From positions 3,348,001-3,412,000 of the forward strand of contig NZ_AP022560.1 in NCBI RefSeq assembly GCF_010726085.1: a DNA stretch of 64,000 bases, given 5' to 3'. Position numbers and translations under genes: made by a program. Shown one piece after another: positions 13,918 through 22,750 of this stretch; positions within the stretch are counted from its first letter, which is position 1, and every line of letters begins with the position of its first letter. The stretch is from Mycolicibacterium moriokaense. GTDB taxonomy: Bacteria; Actinomycetota; Actinomycetes; Mycobacteriales; Mycobacteriaceae. The notes under the pieces were generated by a model. The model worked only from the letters and a program-made list of their open reading frames with translations. It ran no database searches and was not told the origin of the DNA.

Positions 13918-14853
13918 CTAGACGGTGAACAAACGATTCAATTCGGTCAACCACGGCAGCACCACCGCTACGGTCGGCACCACCAGAACAGCCGCGGCGG
14001 CCACGTAGGCGCAGGCGGCCACCGCCAGGCTGTTGCCGTGGCCGCCGAGACGACGCACCCGGACCACGGTCGTCGGTCCGCCGGCAGCCAATGCGCCCGC
14101 AGGCGTGCGGCCCGTCGCACACGCCACCAACGCGCGGGCGAGGGGAGTCGGACCGGCCGCGCGCACCGCCGCATCGTCGGCCAGCATCTCAATCAGCAAC
14201 CGCACGGCGTCGAGTGCGCTCGCACTGCGCACGAACCGCGGGAACGCCGCATGCACCGCCATGAACATCTCGAGCACCAGATCGTGCCGTGCCCGCAGAT
14301 GCGCGCGCTCGTGCGTCAGGATCGCGGCAATCTCGTTGTCCGCCAACGTCGTCAGTGTGCCCTCGCTGACCACCACCCGACTCCGCACGCCGGGGAGGCA
14401 GTAGGCCAGTGGCTCCTCGACGTCGAGAATGCGCAGACCGTGCCCCGCGTGGGTGTGCTTCCGCGATATGCCCACCAGGTCGACGACCATCCGGTGATGT
14501 GCGCGCCTGCGCCGGGTGGCGACCGCGACCTGCACGACGGCGATCGCGAGCCGGGCTCCGATCACGAGGGTCAGTGCGAGCACCGCGACGTAGGCGAGCC
14601 ACAACGGCCAGCCGAGCGCGTCTATCTCGCTGGCGAGGGTCGCGGTCGGCCTGCCGTCGCGTCCGGGCGCAAAAAGCCTGCTGGCGATCGCGATTCCCGC
14701 GGAGAACGCCGACAGGACCGCGGCAAGGGCGATGGCCTGCCACAGCACGATCGCCGCCCGCGGAGCCCGCGACGGCCACGACGCCCGCGCCAGCATCGCA
14801 GGCACCGGTCCCGACAGGACCAGCGCCATGACGGTGAAGGCCAGCGCGGACAC
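13918..14853 (-). CDS. M56-family membrane metalloprotease (BlaR-like, without penicillin-sensor domain)
   Basis: 311 residues, mostly membrane helices (about 5-22, 34-58, 84-112 and near the C-terminus). The zinc-protease motif HERAH is at residues 181-185, in ILTHERAHLRARHDLV. Staphylococcal BlaR1/MecR1 carry an extra extracellular beta-lactam sensor after the protease, and here the protein stops without it, as in M. tuberculosis Rv1845c. It follows blaI by 14 bases in the same operon, so it probably cleaves or inactivates BlaI in response to an unknown membrane signal. Confidence 0.88.
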   Translation of the reverse strand: MSALAFTVMALVLSGPVPAMLARASWPSRAPRAAIVLWQAIALAAVLSAFSAGIAIASRLFAPGRDGRPTATLASEIDALGWPLWLAYVAVLALTLVIGARLAIAVVQVAVATRRRRAHHRMVVDLVGISRKHTHAGHGLRILDVEEPLAYCLPGVRSRVVVSEGTLTTLADNEIAAILTHERAHLRARHDLVLEMFMAVHAAFPRFVRSASALDAVRLLIEMLADDAAVRAAGPTPLARALVACATGRTPAGALAAGGPTTVVRVRRLGGHGNSLAVAACAYVAAAAVLVVPTVAVVLPWLTELNRLFTV

Positions 14854-14867
14854 GCTGTAAGTGTCTC

Positions 14868-15284
14868 TCAGCCGGTGCCCGGATTACCAGCGGGTGGCGC
14901 TATCCGGTGTTTGTCTTCCAGCTCGGCCAGAGCGCGCCGCAGAGCCGCCGCTTCATCGGCGCCCACGCGCTCGACGAAGTGCACGAGCGCGGCCTCGCGC
15001 CCGCCCGAGTCGGCGGCCTGATCCAGGGCGTCGACCATCAATCCGGCGACGAGTTCGTCGCGGCCGTGCGTGGGGGCGTATCGATGGGCGCGATCATCGC
15101 GGTGCTGAACGACGAGATTCTTCTTCGCGAGCCGCTGCAGCACGGTCATGATCGTGGTGTACGCCAGGTCGCGCCTGGCCGACAGCGCCTCGTGAACCTG
15201 GCGCACGGTCTGGGGTTCTCGCGCGGACCACAGGTGGTCCATCACCGCGCGTTCCAATTCCCCTAAACGCGTCAATTTGGCCAT
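14868..15284 (-). CDS. blaI: BlaI-type winged-helix transcriptional repressor
   Basis: 138 residues from the ATG at 15284 (MAKLTRLGELERAVMDHLW). An in-frame ATG lies three codons upstream at 15293, but the AGGAG ribosome site directly abuts that codon and sits nine bases before the second, so 15284 is preferred; it also gives the length remembered for mycobacterial BlaI. The winged-helix DNA-binding half has TVRQVHEALSARRDLAYTTIMTVLQRLAKKNLV-type spacing. The C-terminal half is the dimerisation region cleaved by BlaR proteases. In M. tuberculosis BlaI represses blaC and its own operon. No beta-lactamase gene is in the window. Confidence 0.93.
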   Translation of the reverse strand: MAKLTRLGELERAVMDHLWSAREPQTVRQVHEALSARRDLAYTTIMTVLQRLAKKNLVVQHRDDRAHRYAPTHGRDELVAGLMVDALDQAADSGGREAALVHFVERVGADEAAALRRALAELEDKHRIAPPAGNPGTG

Positions 15285-15302
15285 CTTGTTCATCTCCTAG
15301 AG

Positions 15303-15338
15303 ACGGTAGATCCAGCGTACTACGGGTTTACTACCGAG
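15303..15338. promoter_or_regulatory. Candidate BlaI operator / autoregulated blaI promoter region
   Basis: Just upstream of blaI. It holds one GTAG (15306-15309) and two CTAC half-sites (15320-15323 and 15331-15334), including TACTACGG and ACTACCG. BlaI-type repressors bind TAC/GTA-rich dyads, and this tract is the only place near the gene where such half-sites cluster. The exact operator borders are inferred. Confidence 0.4.
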
Positions 15339-15437
15339 CGTCGTATCGCGCACGGCCTACGTCGCCGAGCACGCCGTCGTGCGCAGCGACAGGACGATTT
15401 CGCCGTCGTCCTTTCGAGGTCACCGCCCCTGCGCCCC

Positions 15438-15461
15438 ACCCTGTGAGTCGAGTCACAGGGT
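15438..15461. promoter_or_regulatory. Perfect Crp-type palindrome (TGTGA-N6-TCACA)
   Basis: TGTGA at 15442-15446 and TCACA at 15453-15457 with a six-base spacer. The symmetry extends to nine-base arms (ACCCTGTGA / TCACAGGGT). This matches the consensus shared by E. coli CRP and mycobacterial Crp (Rv3676 type). It lies about 60 bases upstream of the iron-linked ORF and just before the IdeR-like box. A transcription-terminator role is possible too, but there is no T-tract. Confidence 0.6.
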
Positions 15462-15484
15462 CTAGCCCTGGTGATCGGCCTGAC

Positions 15485-15503
15485 TATAGTAAGGCTAACC
15501 TAA
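15485..15503. promoter_or_regulatory. IdeR iron box
   Basis: The 19-mer TATAGTAAGGCTAACCTAA matches 15 of 19 positions of the mycobacterial IdeR consensus TTAGGTTAGGCTAACCTAA, with the right half perfect. It ends 18 bases before the ATG at 15522, a position expected for repression by iron-loaded IdeR. Confidence 0.85.
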
Positions 15504-15521
15504 GCTACTTCGGGAGGTCTC

Positions 15522-16298
15522 ATGACGGTTCTGGTCGACGACCCGCTCATCGCGAGCATGGAGATCGAGCAGATGCTGCCGTTGCACGAGTCGAGCCGCC
15601 GCTTGCGCGAGCTTTATCCCGAATGTCCGCGCGTCTACGGCGTCGCCGTGATGGGCGACCTCTCGCGCCGGCGGTGGTGGCCACTGATGCAGGCGCTGAC
15701 GACCGACCGGCTGCACTCGATGTTCCAACTGGCTTCCGAGGAGACCGAGAACCGCGCCGCGGTGGCCCAGCAGCTGGCCGCGACCCTGGCGCACGTGGTG
15801 ATCGGCCGCGTCGTACCGCTGCTCGTGCTGGAGGGCCGCGCCTGGGATACCGGTCTGGAGAACCTGTGGGTGCACGTCGATTCCGAGGGTGCGATCGATT
15901 GGGTCGGGGTCGTGGATCCGATGGTGCGCGCGCTGCCCGACGATCCGTTCTTCGCGGGACGGTCGGTGCGCGTGCGTAATTCGGCACGGGACGGGATCGT
16001 CGCCCTGCCCAACGAGGCGGCGCTGACGACGTGGATCGCCCACCGCAGCCACCGCACCCTGGAGCCGCTGTTCGCCAAGCTCGCACAGGTCAGTGATTCG
16101 GCGATTTCCATCGCCTCGATGTGGCACATCGTCGGTGCCGCGGTGGTGGGCGCCGCGACGCAGGTGCCGCTGCTGGCGGGTTCCAGCGAGGTGACGAGCA
16201 TGCGACGCGGTCAGGCGGTACTCGATGCGCTGGTCGGATTCGGGCTGCCCGTGCGGGGCCTGACGAGGACACCTGCAGGGAAGGTCTTGCTTAATTAG
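15522..16298 (+). CDS. Iron-regulated protein, possibly FhuF/siderophore-iron-reductase related
   Basis: 258 residues, ATG 15522 preceded by GGGAGG. I recognise no certain domain. The size, the iron box and general character (LYPECPRVYGVAVMGDLSRRRWWPLMQAL in the N-terminal half) suggest a FhuF/IucA-C-terminal-like iron protein, but the C-terminal cysteine cluster that binds the 2Fe-2S centre in FhuF is absent: the protein ends GLTRTPAGKVLLN and has only one Cys. Expression should be high under iron limitation because the IdeR box overlaps its promoter. Its last codons contain the promoter of the downstream small RNA. M. tuberculosis does not have this gene between blaI and Rv1847 as far as I recall. 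Confidence 0.6.
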   Translation: MTVLVDDPLIASMEIEQMLPLHESSRRLRELYPECPRVYGVAVMGDLSRRRWWPLMQALTTDRLHSMFQLASEETENRAAVAQQLAATLAHVVIGRVVPLLVLEGRAWDTGLENLWVHVDSEGAIDWVGVVDPMVRALPDDPFFAGRSVRVRNSARDGIVALPNEAALTTWIAHRSHRTLEPLFAKLAQVSDSAISIASMWHIVGAAVVGAATQVPLLAGSSEVTSMRRGQAVLDALVGFGLPVRGLTRTPAGKVLLN

Positions 16299-16316
16299 GG
16301 CAGCCTTGCCTATGCT
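16287..16316 (+). promoter_or_regulatory. Promoter with IdeR-like box for the MrsI small RNA
   Basis: A -35-like TTGCTT (16287-16292), an 18-base spacer and -10 TATGCT (16311-16316) overlap the end of the upstream ORF. The 19 bases 16295-16313 (TTAGGGCAGCCTTGCCTAT) match about 13 of 19 IdeR consensus positions and cover the spacer and start of the -10, so iron-loaded IdeR could block the promoter. Confidence 0.6.
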
Positions 16317-16321
16317 CCAGG

Positions 16322-16430
16322 AGCGAAAGAACGTGTACCACCGGACCGCGCCGGAGTCCTGAGGGCTGCAGTGACTCCCGGTCCACACGAAGGACAGGCC
16401 CCGCACCATGTGCGGGGCCTGTCCGCTTTT
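16322..16430 (+). ncRNA. mrsI: MrsI iron-responsive small RNA
   Basis: About 109 nucleotides predicted from the -10 at 16311-16316 to the end of a strong terminator. In M. tuberculosis the sRNA MrsI (ncRv11846) is transcribed from an IdeR-controlled promoter between blaI (Rv1846c) and Rv1847 and represses non-essential iron-storage genes such as bfrA when iron is short. Here the same slot, immediately before the Rv1847-type thioesterase, has an iron-box promoter and a self-contained short transcription unit. Its only in-frame start (GTG 16333) gives nine codons, so a protein product is unlikely. The 5' end is estimated. Confidence 0.75.
16392..16430 (+). terminator. Intrinsic terminator of the MrsI transcript
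   Basis: Fifteen-base perfect arms (16392-16406 and 16410-16424; GGACAGGCCCCGCAC on the left) with a three-base CAT loop, followed by GCTTTT. It is one of the few textbook hairpin-plus-T terminators in the window. Confidence 0.92.
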
Positions 16431-16463
16431 GGGGTCACCGAAGCGACCGTGTAGACAATCTGC

Positions 16464-16871
16464 GTGACCTCAGACATCCCCTCCGGCTTGGGTGCCGGGT
16501 TCGACAAAGAGATCGGCCTCGAATTCGTCGAGCTGAGCCCCGACGGGGGCACCGCGCGCCTGCATATCGACGACCGACTGCTGCAACCGTGGGGGATCGT
16601 GCACGGCGGCGTGTACTGCGCGATCATCGAGAGCCTGGCCAGCGTGTCCGGGCAGCTGTGGCTGAGCGAGAACGGCGGCGGCAACGTCGTGGGGGTCAAC
16701 AACAACACCGATTTCTTGCGCGCGATCTCCTCGGGCACGGTCACGGCGGTCTCGACCCCCATTCACCGCGGCCGTAGCCAACAGCTCTGGTTGATCACGA
16801 TCACCGACGAGAACGAGCGGGTGGTGGCGCGGGGCCAGGTGCGGCTGCAGAATCTGGCCGCCAAGCCCTAG
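16464..16871 (+). CDS. PaaI/YbgC-type hotdog-fold thioesterase
   Basis: 135 residues from GTG 16464, 33 bases after the MrsI terminator. Single hotdog domain with GIVHGGVYCAIIESLASVSGQ, the typical HGG turn plus acidic residue of 4HBT acyl-CoA thioesterases, and NNNTDFLRAISSGTVTAV. It hydrolyses an acyl- or aroyl-CoA of unknown identity. It is the counterpart of Rv1847 and lies 51 bases upstream of ureA on the same strand, so it may share a transcript with the urease genes, although no functional link is known. Confidence 0.88.
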   Translation: MTSDIPSGLGAGFDKEIGLEFVELSPDGGTARLHIDDRLLQPWGIVHGGVYCAIIESLASVSGQLWLSENGGGNVVGVNNNTDFLRAISSGTVTAVSTPIHRGRSQQLWLITITDENERVVARGQVRLQNLAAKP

Positions 16872-16922
16872 CCGCCGCTGCTCGCGCTGCTGAGGTATGC
16901 GGGGCGTGGCAATATCCCCGGC

Positions 16923-17225
16923 ATGCGATTAACGCCGCATGAACAGGACCGGTTGCTGTTGTCATACGCCGCTGAACTGGCACGTCGCAGGCAGGCTCGT
17001 GGCCTCAAGCTCAATCACCCCGAGGCGGTCGCGTTGATCACCGATCACCTCCTGGAGGGGGCCCGCGACGGTCGCACGGTCGCGGAGCTGATGGCCAGTG
17101 GCCGTGAGGTTCTCAGCCGCGACGACGTGATGGACGGCGTTCCGGAGATGCTCGAGGACGTCCAGGTGGAGGCGACGTTCCCCGACGGTACGAAACTCGT
17201 GACCGTCCACCATCCGATCCCATGA
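16923..17225 (+). CDS. ureA: Urease gamma subunit
   Basis: 100 residues, standard length for UreA. N-terminal [37 protein letters not shown] and the end [11 protein letters not shown] are diagnostic. It is a structural subunit of the (alpha-beta-gamma)3 nickel urease. The stop overlaps the ureB start (ATGA at 17222-17225), giving translational coupling. The gene opens the six-gene cluster ureABCFGD. There is no ureE in the cluster, which is also the case in M. tuberculosis. Confidence 0.97.
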   Translation: MRLTPHEQDRLLLSYAAELARRRQARGLKLNHPEAVALITDHLLEGARDGRTVAELMASGREVLSRDDVMDGVPEMLEDVQVEATFPDGTKLVTVHHPIP

Positions 17226-17554
17226 CCGCCGACCGCCCGGCGTGGGCCCCCGGCGAAATCGTCTACGGGGACGGCGATATCGAGATCAACGCGGGCGCGC
17301 AGCGACTCGAGATGGAGATCGTCAACACCGGTGACCGACCCGTCCAGGTCGGCAGTCACGTGCATCTGCCGCAGAGCAATGCCGCGCTGCAGTTCGACCG
17401 CGACGCCGCCCACGGTCACCGGCTCGACGTTCCCGCCGGCACGGCGGTGCGGTTCGAACCCGGTGTCGCGCAGCGGGTCCGGCTGGTTCCACTGACCGGT
17501 TCGCGTGAGGTGCACGGGCTGAGCCTGCAGCCGCCGGGCAAATTGGACAAGTGA
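17222..17554 (+). CDS. ureB: Urease beta subunit
   Basis: 110 residues. [18 protein letters not shown] and [43 protein letters not shown] sequence match UreB, a beta-sandwich structural subunit that supports the active-site flap of UreC. The ATG overlaps the ureA stop, and ureC follows after 16 bases. Confidence 0.97.
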   Translation: MTADRPAWAPGEIVYGDGDIEINAGAQRLEMEIVNTGDRPVQVGSHVHLPQSNAALQFDRDAAHGHRLDVPAGTAVRFEPGVAQRVRLVPLTGSREVHGLSLQPPGKLDK

Positions 17555-17570
17555 TGAGCAGAGGACACAG

Positions 17571-19292
17571 ATGAGCGCTGTTTCCCGGTCCAGATACGCC
17601 GCGCTGTTCGGCCCGACCACCGGCGACCGCATCCGGCTGGCCGACACGGATCTGTTCGTCGAGATCACCGAGGACCGCAGTGGCGGCCCGGGACTGGCCG
17701 GCGACGAGGCGGTATTCGGTGGCGGTAAGGTGCTGCGCGAGTCGATGGGCCAGGGCCGCGCATCCCGCGCCGACGGTGCACCCGACACGGTGATCACGGG
17801 TGCCGTGATCATCGATTACTGGGGAATCATCAAGGCGGACATCGGACTTCGCGACGGCCGCATCTGCGCGATCGGCAAGTCCGGCAATCCCGACATCATG
17901 TCCGGGGTTCATCCTGATCTGGTTGTCGGCCCGTCGACCGAAGTCATCGCAGGCAACGGACGCATCGTCACCGCGGGGGCGATCGACTGTCACGTGCACC
18001 TGATCTGTCCGCAGATCAAGGAGGAAGCGCTCGGCGGTGGCATCACGACGATCATCGCGGGCGGCACCGGACCCGCGGAGGGCAGCAAGGCCACCACCGT
18101 GACGCCGGGGGCATGGCATCTGGGCCGCATGCTGGAGGCGCTGGACTCGTGGCCGATGAACATCGCGTTGCTCGGCAAGGGCAACACGGTGAGCGGCGAG
18201 GCGATGTGGGAGCAGTTGCGCGGTGGCGCAGCAGGTTTCAAGCTCCACGAGGACTGGGGCACGACCCCGGCCGCGATCGATGCGTGCCTGACCGTGTGTG
18301 AAGCCGCTGGAGTGCAGGCCAACATCCACACCGACACCCTCAATGAGGCCGGGTTCGTCGAGGACACGCTCGCCGCGATCAAGGGCCGGTCGATCCACGC
18401 GTATCACACCGAGGGCGCCGGCGGCGGCCACGCACCTGACATCATCACCGTTGCAGGCCATCCCAACGTGCTGCCGAGTTCGACCAACCCGACGCGGCCG
18501 CACACGGTGAACACGCTCGACGAGCATCTCGACATGTTGATGGTGTGCCACCACCTCAACCCAAGCGTTCCCGAGGATCTCGCGTTCGCCGAGAGCCGGA
18601 TTCGGCCGTCCACCATCGCCGCCGAGGACCTGCTGCACGACATCGGCGCGATCTCGATGATCGGCAGCGATGCCCAGGCGATGGGCCGCATCGGCGAGGT
18701 GGTCATTCGGACGTGGCAGACCGCACACGTGATGAAGCGCCGCCGCGGATTCCTGCCGGGGGATACGCGTGCCGACAACACCCGGGCGCAGCGCTACGTC
18801 GCGAAGTATACGATCTGCCCGGCCGTCGCCCACGGCCTGGACCACGAGATCGGCTCGGTGGAGGTCGGCAAGCTCGCCGACCTCGTGCTGTGGGAGCCGG
18901 CGTTCTTCGGTGTGCGCCCCCACGCGGTGGTCAAGGGCGGCATGATCGCCTGGGCGGCAATGGGAGACGCCAACGCGTCGATTCCCACGCCGCAGCCCGT
19001 GCTGCCGCGGCCGATGTTCGGTGCCGAGCCCGCGGCGGCCGCGGCGACGTCCGTGCATTTCGTATCCCAGCAGGCAGTCGACGACGGGCTCGCCGAGCGG
19101 CTAGCCGTCAACCGCCGACTCGTCGCCGTCAAGAATGTCCGCGGTGTCGGCAAGGCGCAGATGCCTTACAACGACGCGCTTCCCGAGATCGAGGTCGACC
19201 CCGATACCTTCACCGTCCGCATCGACGGCGAGGTGTGGCAGGAGGACCCCGCCGTCGAATTGCCGATGGCGCAACGCTATTTCCTGTTCTAA
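17571..19292 (+). CDS. ureC: Urease alpha (catalytic) subunit
   Basis: 573 residues with the complete dinickel site: the HVHL pair at about residues 141-143, the lysine to be carbamylated in GFKLHEDWG (about 223), His in [11 protein letters not shown] and [15 protein letters not shown], and Asp in GSDAQAMGR (about 366). The flap region is [13 protein letters not shown] with the catalytic His. Urea is split to ammonia and carbamate. All residues needed for activity appear intact, so the enzyme should be functional once matured by UreFGD. Confidence 0.98.
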   Translation: MSAVSRSRYAALFGPTTGDRIRLADTDLFVEITEDRSGGPGLAGDEAVFGGGKVLRESMGQGRASRADGAPDTVITGAVIIDYWGIIKADIGLRDGRICAIGKSGNPDIMSGVHPDLVVGPSTEVIAGNGRIVTAGAIDCHVHLICPQIKEEALGGGITTIIAGGTGPAEGSKATTVTPGAWHLGRMLEALDSWPMNIALLGKGNTVSGEAMWEQLRGGAAGFKLHEDWGTTPAAIDACLTVCEAAGVQANIHTDTLNEAGFVEDTLAAIKGRSIHAYHTEGAGGGHAPDIITVAGHPNVLPSSTNPTRPHTVNTLDEHLDMLMVCHHLNPSVPEDLAFAESRIRPSTIAAEDLLHDIGAISMIGSDAQAMGRIGEVVIRTWQTAHVMKRRRGFLPGDTRADNTRAQRYVAKYTICPAVAHGLDHEIGSVEVGKLADLVLWEPAFFGVRPHAVVKGGMIAWAAMGDANASIPTPQPVLPRPMFGAEPAAAAATSVHFVSQQAVDDGLAERLAVNRRLVAVKNVRGVGKAQMPYNDALPEIEVDPDTFTVRIDGEVWQEDPAVELPMAQRYFLF

Positions 19293-19308
19293 GGGGTTCG
19301 ACGTCTCG

Positions 19309-19944
19309 ATGACCAACCTGGCGACGCTGCTGACGCTTTCGGACTCGCGGCTGCCCACGGGCGGCCACGTGCATTCCGGCGGCGTCGAGGAGGCCGTCGC
19401 CGAGGGGCTGGTCCGCGATCTCGCGACGCTGCGGGCGTTCCTGTGCCGGCGGATCCGCACCACCGGGTTGGTGAGCGCGTCGATCGCCGCCGCCGTGCAC
19501 GGCGGCAGCCTGAGCGTCACCCAGGCCGACCGCGAGATCGACGCCCGCACACCGGCGCCCGCGGCCCGCCAGGCGTCCCGTGCGCAGGGGCGTGGCCTGC
19601 TGCGGCTGGCGCGACGGGTCTGGCCGGACGAGCGCTGGGAAGGGTTGGGCGCCACCCCGCATCTGCCCGTGGTCGCGGGTGAGGTGGGTGCGGCCAGCGG
19701 CCTGGAACCGGAGCAGACGGCGCTGACGGTGGTCTACACGACAATGACCAACTCGGCGACCGCCGCGCAACGGCTGCTCGCGCTCGACCCCGGGGATGTC
19801 GCGGCGTTGACGTTCGAGCTCGCAGCGTTGTGCGACCAGACCGCGGTGTCGGCGTGTAAGGAGCTGGCCGACCTGTCCGATCCGCTGCTCGACGTGCTGG
19901 CCCAGCGACACAGCCACCGCGAGCGACCGTTGTTCGCCTCTTGA
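19309..19944 (+). CDS. ureF: Urease accessory protein UreF
   Basis: 211 residues from ATG 19309 (16 bases after ureC). The frame stays open further upstream inside ureC, but [30 protein letters not shown] is the recognisable UreF N-terminus. UreF gates the UreG GTPase during nickel insertion into apo-urease with UreD. Confidence 0.95.
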   Translation: MTNLATLLTLSDSRLPTGGHVHSGGVEEAVAEGLVRDLATLRAFLCRRIRTTGLVSASIAAAVHGGSLSVTQADREIDARTPAPAARQASRAQGRGLLRLARRVWPDERWEGLGATPHLPVVAGEVGAASGLEPEQTALTVVYTTMTNSATAAQRLLALDPGDVAALTFELAALCDQTAVSACKELADLSDPLLDVLAQRHSHRERPLFAS

Positions 19945-19972
19945 CGAGACCCCTGAAGAGAAGAGCCCTTAC

Positions 19973-20647
19973 ATGCCACCGCATTTCCTCGACGGTCAGC
20001 CGCACGGTCATGCCGATCGCCCCAAGCGTCAGCGGACGGCGGGGGAGCCGCTGCGCGTCGGCGTCGGCGGACCCGTCGGTTCGGGCAAGACGGCGCTCGT
20101 CGCCGCGCTGTGCAGGCAACTGCGTGACGAGCTGTCACTCGCCGTGCTGACCAACGACATCTACACCACCGAGGACGCCGACTTCCTACGCCGTCACGCG
20201 GTGCTGCCCGACGGCCGGATCGCTGCGGTGCAGACCGGTGGCTGCCCGCACACCGCGATCCGCGACGACATCACCGCCAACCTCGACGCGATCGACGACC
20301 TCATCGCCGGCAACGAACGGCTCGATCTCATCCTCGTCGAGTCCGGCGGCGACAACCTCACGGCCACCTTCTCGTCGGGGCTCGTCGACGTCCAGATCTT
20401 CGTCATCGACGTCGCCGGTGGCGACAAGGTGCCGCGGAAGGGCGGACCCGGGGTGACCTACTCGGACCTGCTGGTCATCAACAAGACCGACCTGGCGCCG
20501 CTCGTCGGAGCCGACCTGGACGTGATGCGCCGCGACGCGGCCGCGGTCCGCGACGGCCGTCCCGCGGTGCTGATCTCGCTGACCGAAGACCCTGCCGCGA
20601 CGGACGTGCTGACGTGGGTGCGTGCACAGTTGCGGGTGCCGGTCTGA
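19973..20647 (+). CDS. ureG: Urease accessory GTPase UreG
   Basis: 224 residues. P-loop [17 protein letters not shown] (Walker A at about residues 33-40), [14 protein letters not shown], the nickel-binding-type Cys-Pro-His in [12 protein letters not shown] and the guanine motif NKTD. A His-containing N-terminus ([18 protein letters not shown]) may hold nickel in the absence of UreE. Its TGA shares a base with the ureD ATG (TGATG at 20645-20649). Confidence 0.97.
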   Translation: MPPHFLDGQPHGHADRPKRQRTAGEPLRVGVGGPVGSGKTALVAALCRQLRDELSLAVLTNDIYTTEDADFLRRHAVLPDGRIAAVQTGGCPHTAIRDDITANLDAIDDLIAGNERLDLILVESGGDNLTATFSSGLVDVQIFVIDVAGGDKVPRKGGPGVTYSDLLVINKTDLAPLVGADLDVMRRDAAAVRDGRPAVLISLTEDPAATDVLTWVRAQLRVPV

Positions 20648-21273
20648 TGCGGTCCGACGTGCTCATCGTCGCGCGCCGTGACCGGCGGCCGCGCATCGAA
20701 TCCACGGGTGGGCTCGCCGCACGCGAAACCGAAAGCGACACCGTGCATCTGGTGTCGACAGCGGCGACCCCGCTCGGCGGCGACTCCGTCCGCGTGCGCA
20801 TCGTCGTGGAACCGGGCGCCCGCCTGCGGGTGCGGACAGTCGCGGCGACGGTGACACTGCCCGGTGCGAGCACCCATGAGTCACATGCGATCTGGGACCT
20901 GGAGGTCGCGGGTGAGCTCGACCTCGATCCGGAACCCACGGTCGTCGCCGCCGCCTCCCGGCACCTCACGTCGACACGCCTTGCACTCGACGGGGCGGGT
21001 CGCGCCCGGCTGCGTGAACGCATTCAGATCGGCAGAAGCGGTGAGCGGCAGGGGTTCTGGTCCGGGTCGTTGCACGCCGACGTCGACGGGTCGGCGTTGT
21101 TGCGTCATCGCGTCGAACTGGGCCGCGGCTCGGTGGCCGACGACGAGTTGTCCGCGCCGATGGCATGCATCAGCGAATTGCACTATCCCGAAACGAAAGT
21201 CGACACCGCAGGCATGGCGCTCGCGTTGGCCGGTGGCGGCTGCCTGTCGACCTGGCAGGGTGAGCGGCTCTAG
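20647..21273 (+). CDS. ureD: Urease accessory protein UreD (UreH)
   Basis: 208 residues starting ATG 20647, overlapping the ureG stop. [26 protein letters not shown], the DSVRVRIVVEPGARLRVRTVAATVTLPG segment and the end GMALALAGGGCLSTWQGERL are UreD-like. It is the scaffold binding apo-urease for nickel delivery. The gene runs into ndh on the opposite strand with overlapping stop codons (21270-21273). Confidence 0.93.
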   Translation: MRSDVLIVARRDRRPRIESTGGLAARETESDTVHLVSTAATPLGGDSVRVRIVVEPGARLRVRTVAATVTLPGASTHESHAIWDLEVAGELDLDPEPTVVAAASRHLTSTRLALDGAGRARLRERIQIGRSGERQGFWSGSLHADVDGSALLRHRVELGRGSVADDELSAPMACISELHYPETKVDTAGMALALAGGGCLSTWQGERL

Positions 21274-22643
21274 ACCGCCGCTCTGTCCGGATCCTGTACC
21301 AGGGCCGCAATCTCCTCGAGCTCTTCGATCCTGGTTCTGGCGTACGCCTGCTGTTCGGTGATGGTGAGGTTGCCGCGCGCCGTCGACAGGAACGTCACCG
21401 TCCACGACACCAGCGTGGTGAGCTTGCGCCGGAACCCGACCAGGTACACCAGGTGCAGCACCAGCCACGCCAGCCAGGCGATGAAGCCGCCGAACTCCAG
21501 CGGTCCGATCTTCGCGACCGCCGAGAACCGCGACACCGTCGCCATGGAGCCCTTGTCGAAGTACTGGAACGGCTCGCGCTTTTCGGGGTCGGCGCCCTTC
21601 AGCTCCGCCTTGATGGCCTTGGCGGCGTACCGGCCGCCCTGAATGGCGCCCTGCGCCTGGCCGGGAACGCCTTCGACGGCGGCCATGTCGCCGACGACGA
21701 ACACGTTGCGGTGTCCGGGAACGGTGAGGTCGGGCAGTACCTTCACCCGGCCCGCCCGGTCGACCTCGGCGCCGCACTGTTCGGCGATGTCGCGGCCGAG
21801 GGGGCTCGCCGACACACCGGCCGACCAGACCTTGGTCGCGCACTCGATGCGCCGGAATTCGCCGCTGGGATCCTTGACGGTGATGCCGTTGCGGTCGACG
21901 TCGGTGACCATCGCACCGAGCTGGATCTCGACACCCATCTTCTCCAGCCGCGCCTGAGCCTTCTTGCCGAGCTTCTCACCCATCGGAGGAAGCACGGCCG
22001 GCGCAGCGTCGAGCAGGATCACCCGGGCGGTGGTCGTATCGATGTGGCGGAACGAACCTTTCAGCGTGTGATCGGCGAGTTCGGCAATCTGCCCGGCCAT
22101 TTCGACGCCCGTCGGCCCGGCCCCGACGACGGTGAACGTCAGCAGCTTCTCGCGGCGGGCGGGATCGTTCGACCGCTCGGCCTGCTCGAAGGCGCCCAGG
22201 ATGCGGGCACGCAACTCCAGCGCGTCGTCGATCGACTTCATGCCCGGCGCCCACTCCGCGAAATGATCGTTGCCGAAGTAGGACTGGCCGGCACCGGCCG
22301 CGACGATCAGCGTGTCGTACGGGGTGACGTACGTGTGCCCGAGCAGCTCGGACTTCACGGTCTGATTGGTCAGGTCGATGTGCGTGACGTTGCCGAGCAG
22401 CACCTGCGCGTTCTTTTGCTTGCGCAAGATCATCCGGGTCGGCGGGGCGATTTCACCCGACGGGATGATGCCCGTCGCGACCTGGTACAGCAGCGGCTGG
22501 AACAGGTGGTGGGTGGTCTTGGCGATCAGCTTGATGTCGACGTCGGCCCGCTTGAGCGCCTTGGCGGCGGTCAACCCGCCGAACCCCGAACCGATGATGA
22601 CGACTTTGTGCCTATCAGTTGCAGTGGCTCCGGGATGGCTCAT
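21270..22643 (-). CDS. ndh: Type II NADH dehydrogenase (NDH-2)
   Basis: 457 residues from ATG 22643 (MSHPGATATDRHK), chosen over the ATG at 22670 because a GAGGAG ribosome site lies eight bases upstream and because it gives the M. smegmatis-like N-terminus. FAD-binding VVIIGSGFGGLTAAKAL, NADH-binding FTVVGAGPTGVEMAGQIAEL (about residue 170), and quinone-side VWSAGVSASPLG. The C-terminal hydrophobic stretch FIAWLAWLVLHLVYLVGF anchors it to the membrane face. It transfers electrons from NADH to menaquinone without proton pumping. Orthologue of Rv1854c. Confidence 0.97.
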   Translation of the reverse strand: MSHPGATATDRHKVVIIGSGFGGLTAAKALKRADVDIKLIAKTTHHLFQPLLYQVATGIIPSGEIAPPTRMILRKQKNAQVLLGNVTHIDLTNQTVKSELLGHTYVTPYDTLIVAAGAGQSYFGNDHFAEWAPGMKSIDDALELRARILGAFEQAERSNDPARREKLLTFTVVGAGPTGVEMAGQIAELADHTLKGSFRHIDTTTARVILLDAAPAVLPPMGEKLGKKAQARLEKMGVEIQLGAMVTDVDRNGITVKDPSGEFRRIECATKVWSAGVSASPLGRDIAEQCGAEVDRAGRVKVLPDLTVPGHRNVFVVGDMAAVEGVPGQAQGAIQGGRYAAKAIKAELKGADPEKREPFQYFDKGSMATVSRFSAVAKIGPLEFGGFIAWLAWLVLHLVYLVGFRRKLTTLVSWTVTFLSTARGNLTITEQQAYARTRIEELEEIAALVQDPDRAAV

Positions 22644-22750
22644 GTTCGGGCTCCTCGACGTCACGTGCATTTCTTATCCATTACGGTAGTCGCCCGAACC
22701 TCGGATGGCCGCATCGGTGGGCTGTGGTGTTTCCCACGTCAGGGCGGGAT

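Noticed and set aside
12325..15021. 898-codon open frame on the plus strand
   Set aside because: It lies antisense to gnd and the M56 gene, which have clear motifs; the long frame is a by-product of high GC. The same applies to many other long opposite-strand frames (for example 115-1353, 17322-19058, 24487-25986).
15442..15457. Crp-type palindrome read as a terminator
   Set aside because: Loop of six and no T-tract; sequence fits the Crp consensus exactly, so a regulatory site is preferred, though not proved.
16332..16361. Short peptide ORF (GTG TAC CAC ...) inside the MrsI region
   Set aside because: Nine codons, no ribosome site at proper distance, within a predicted structured sRNA.
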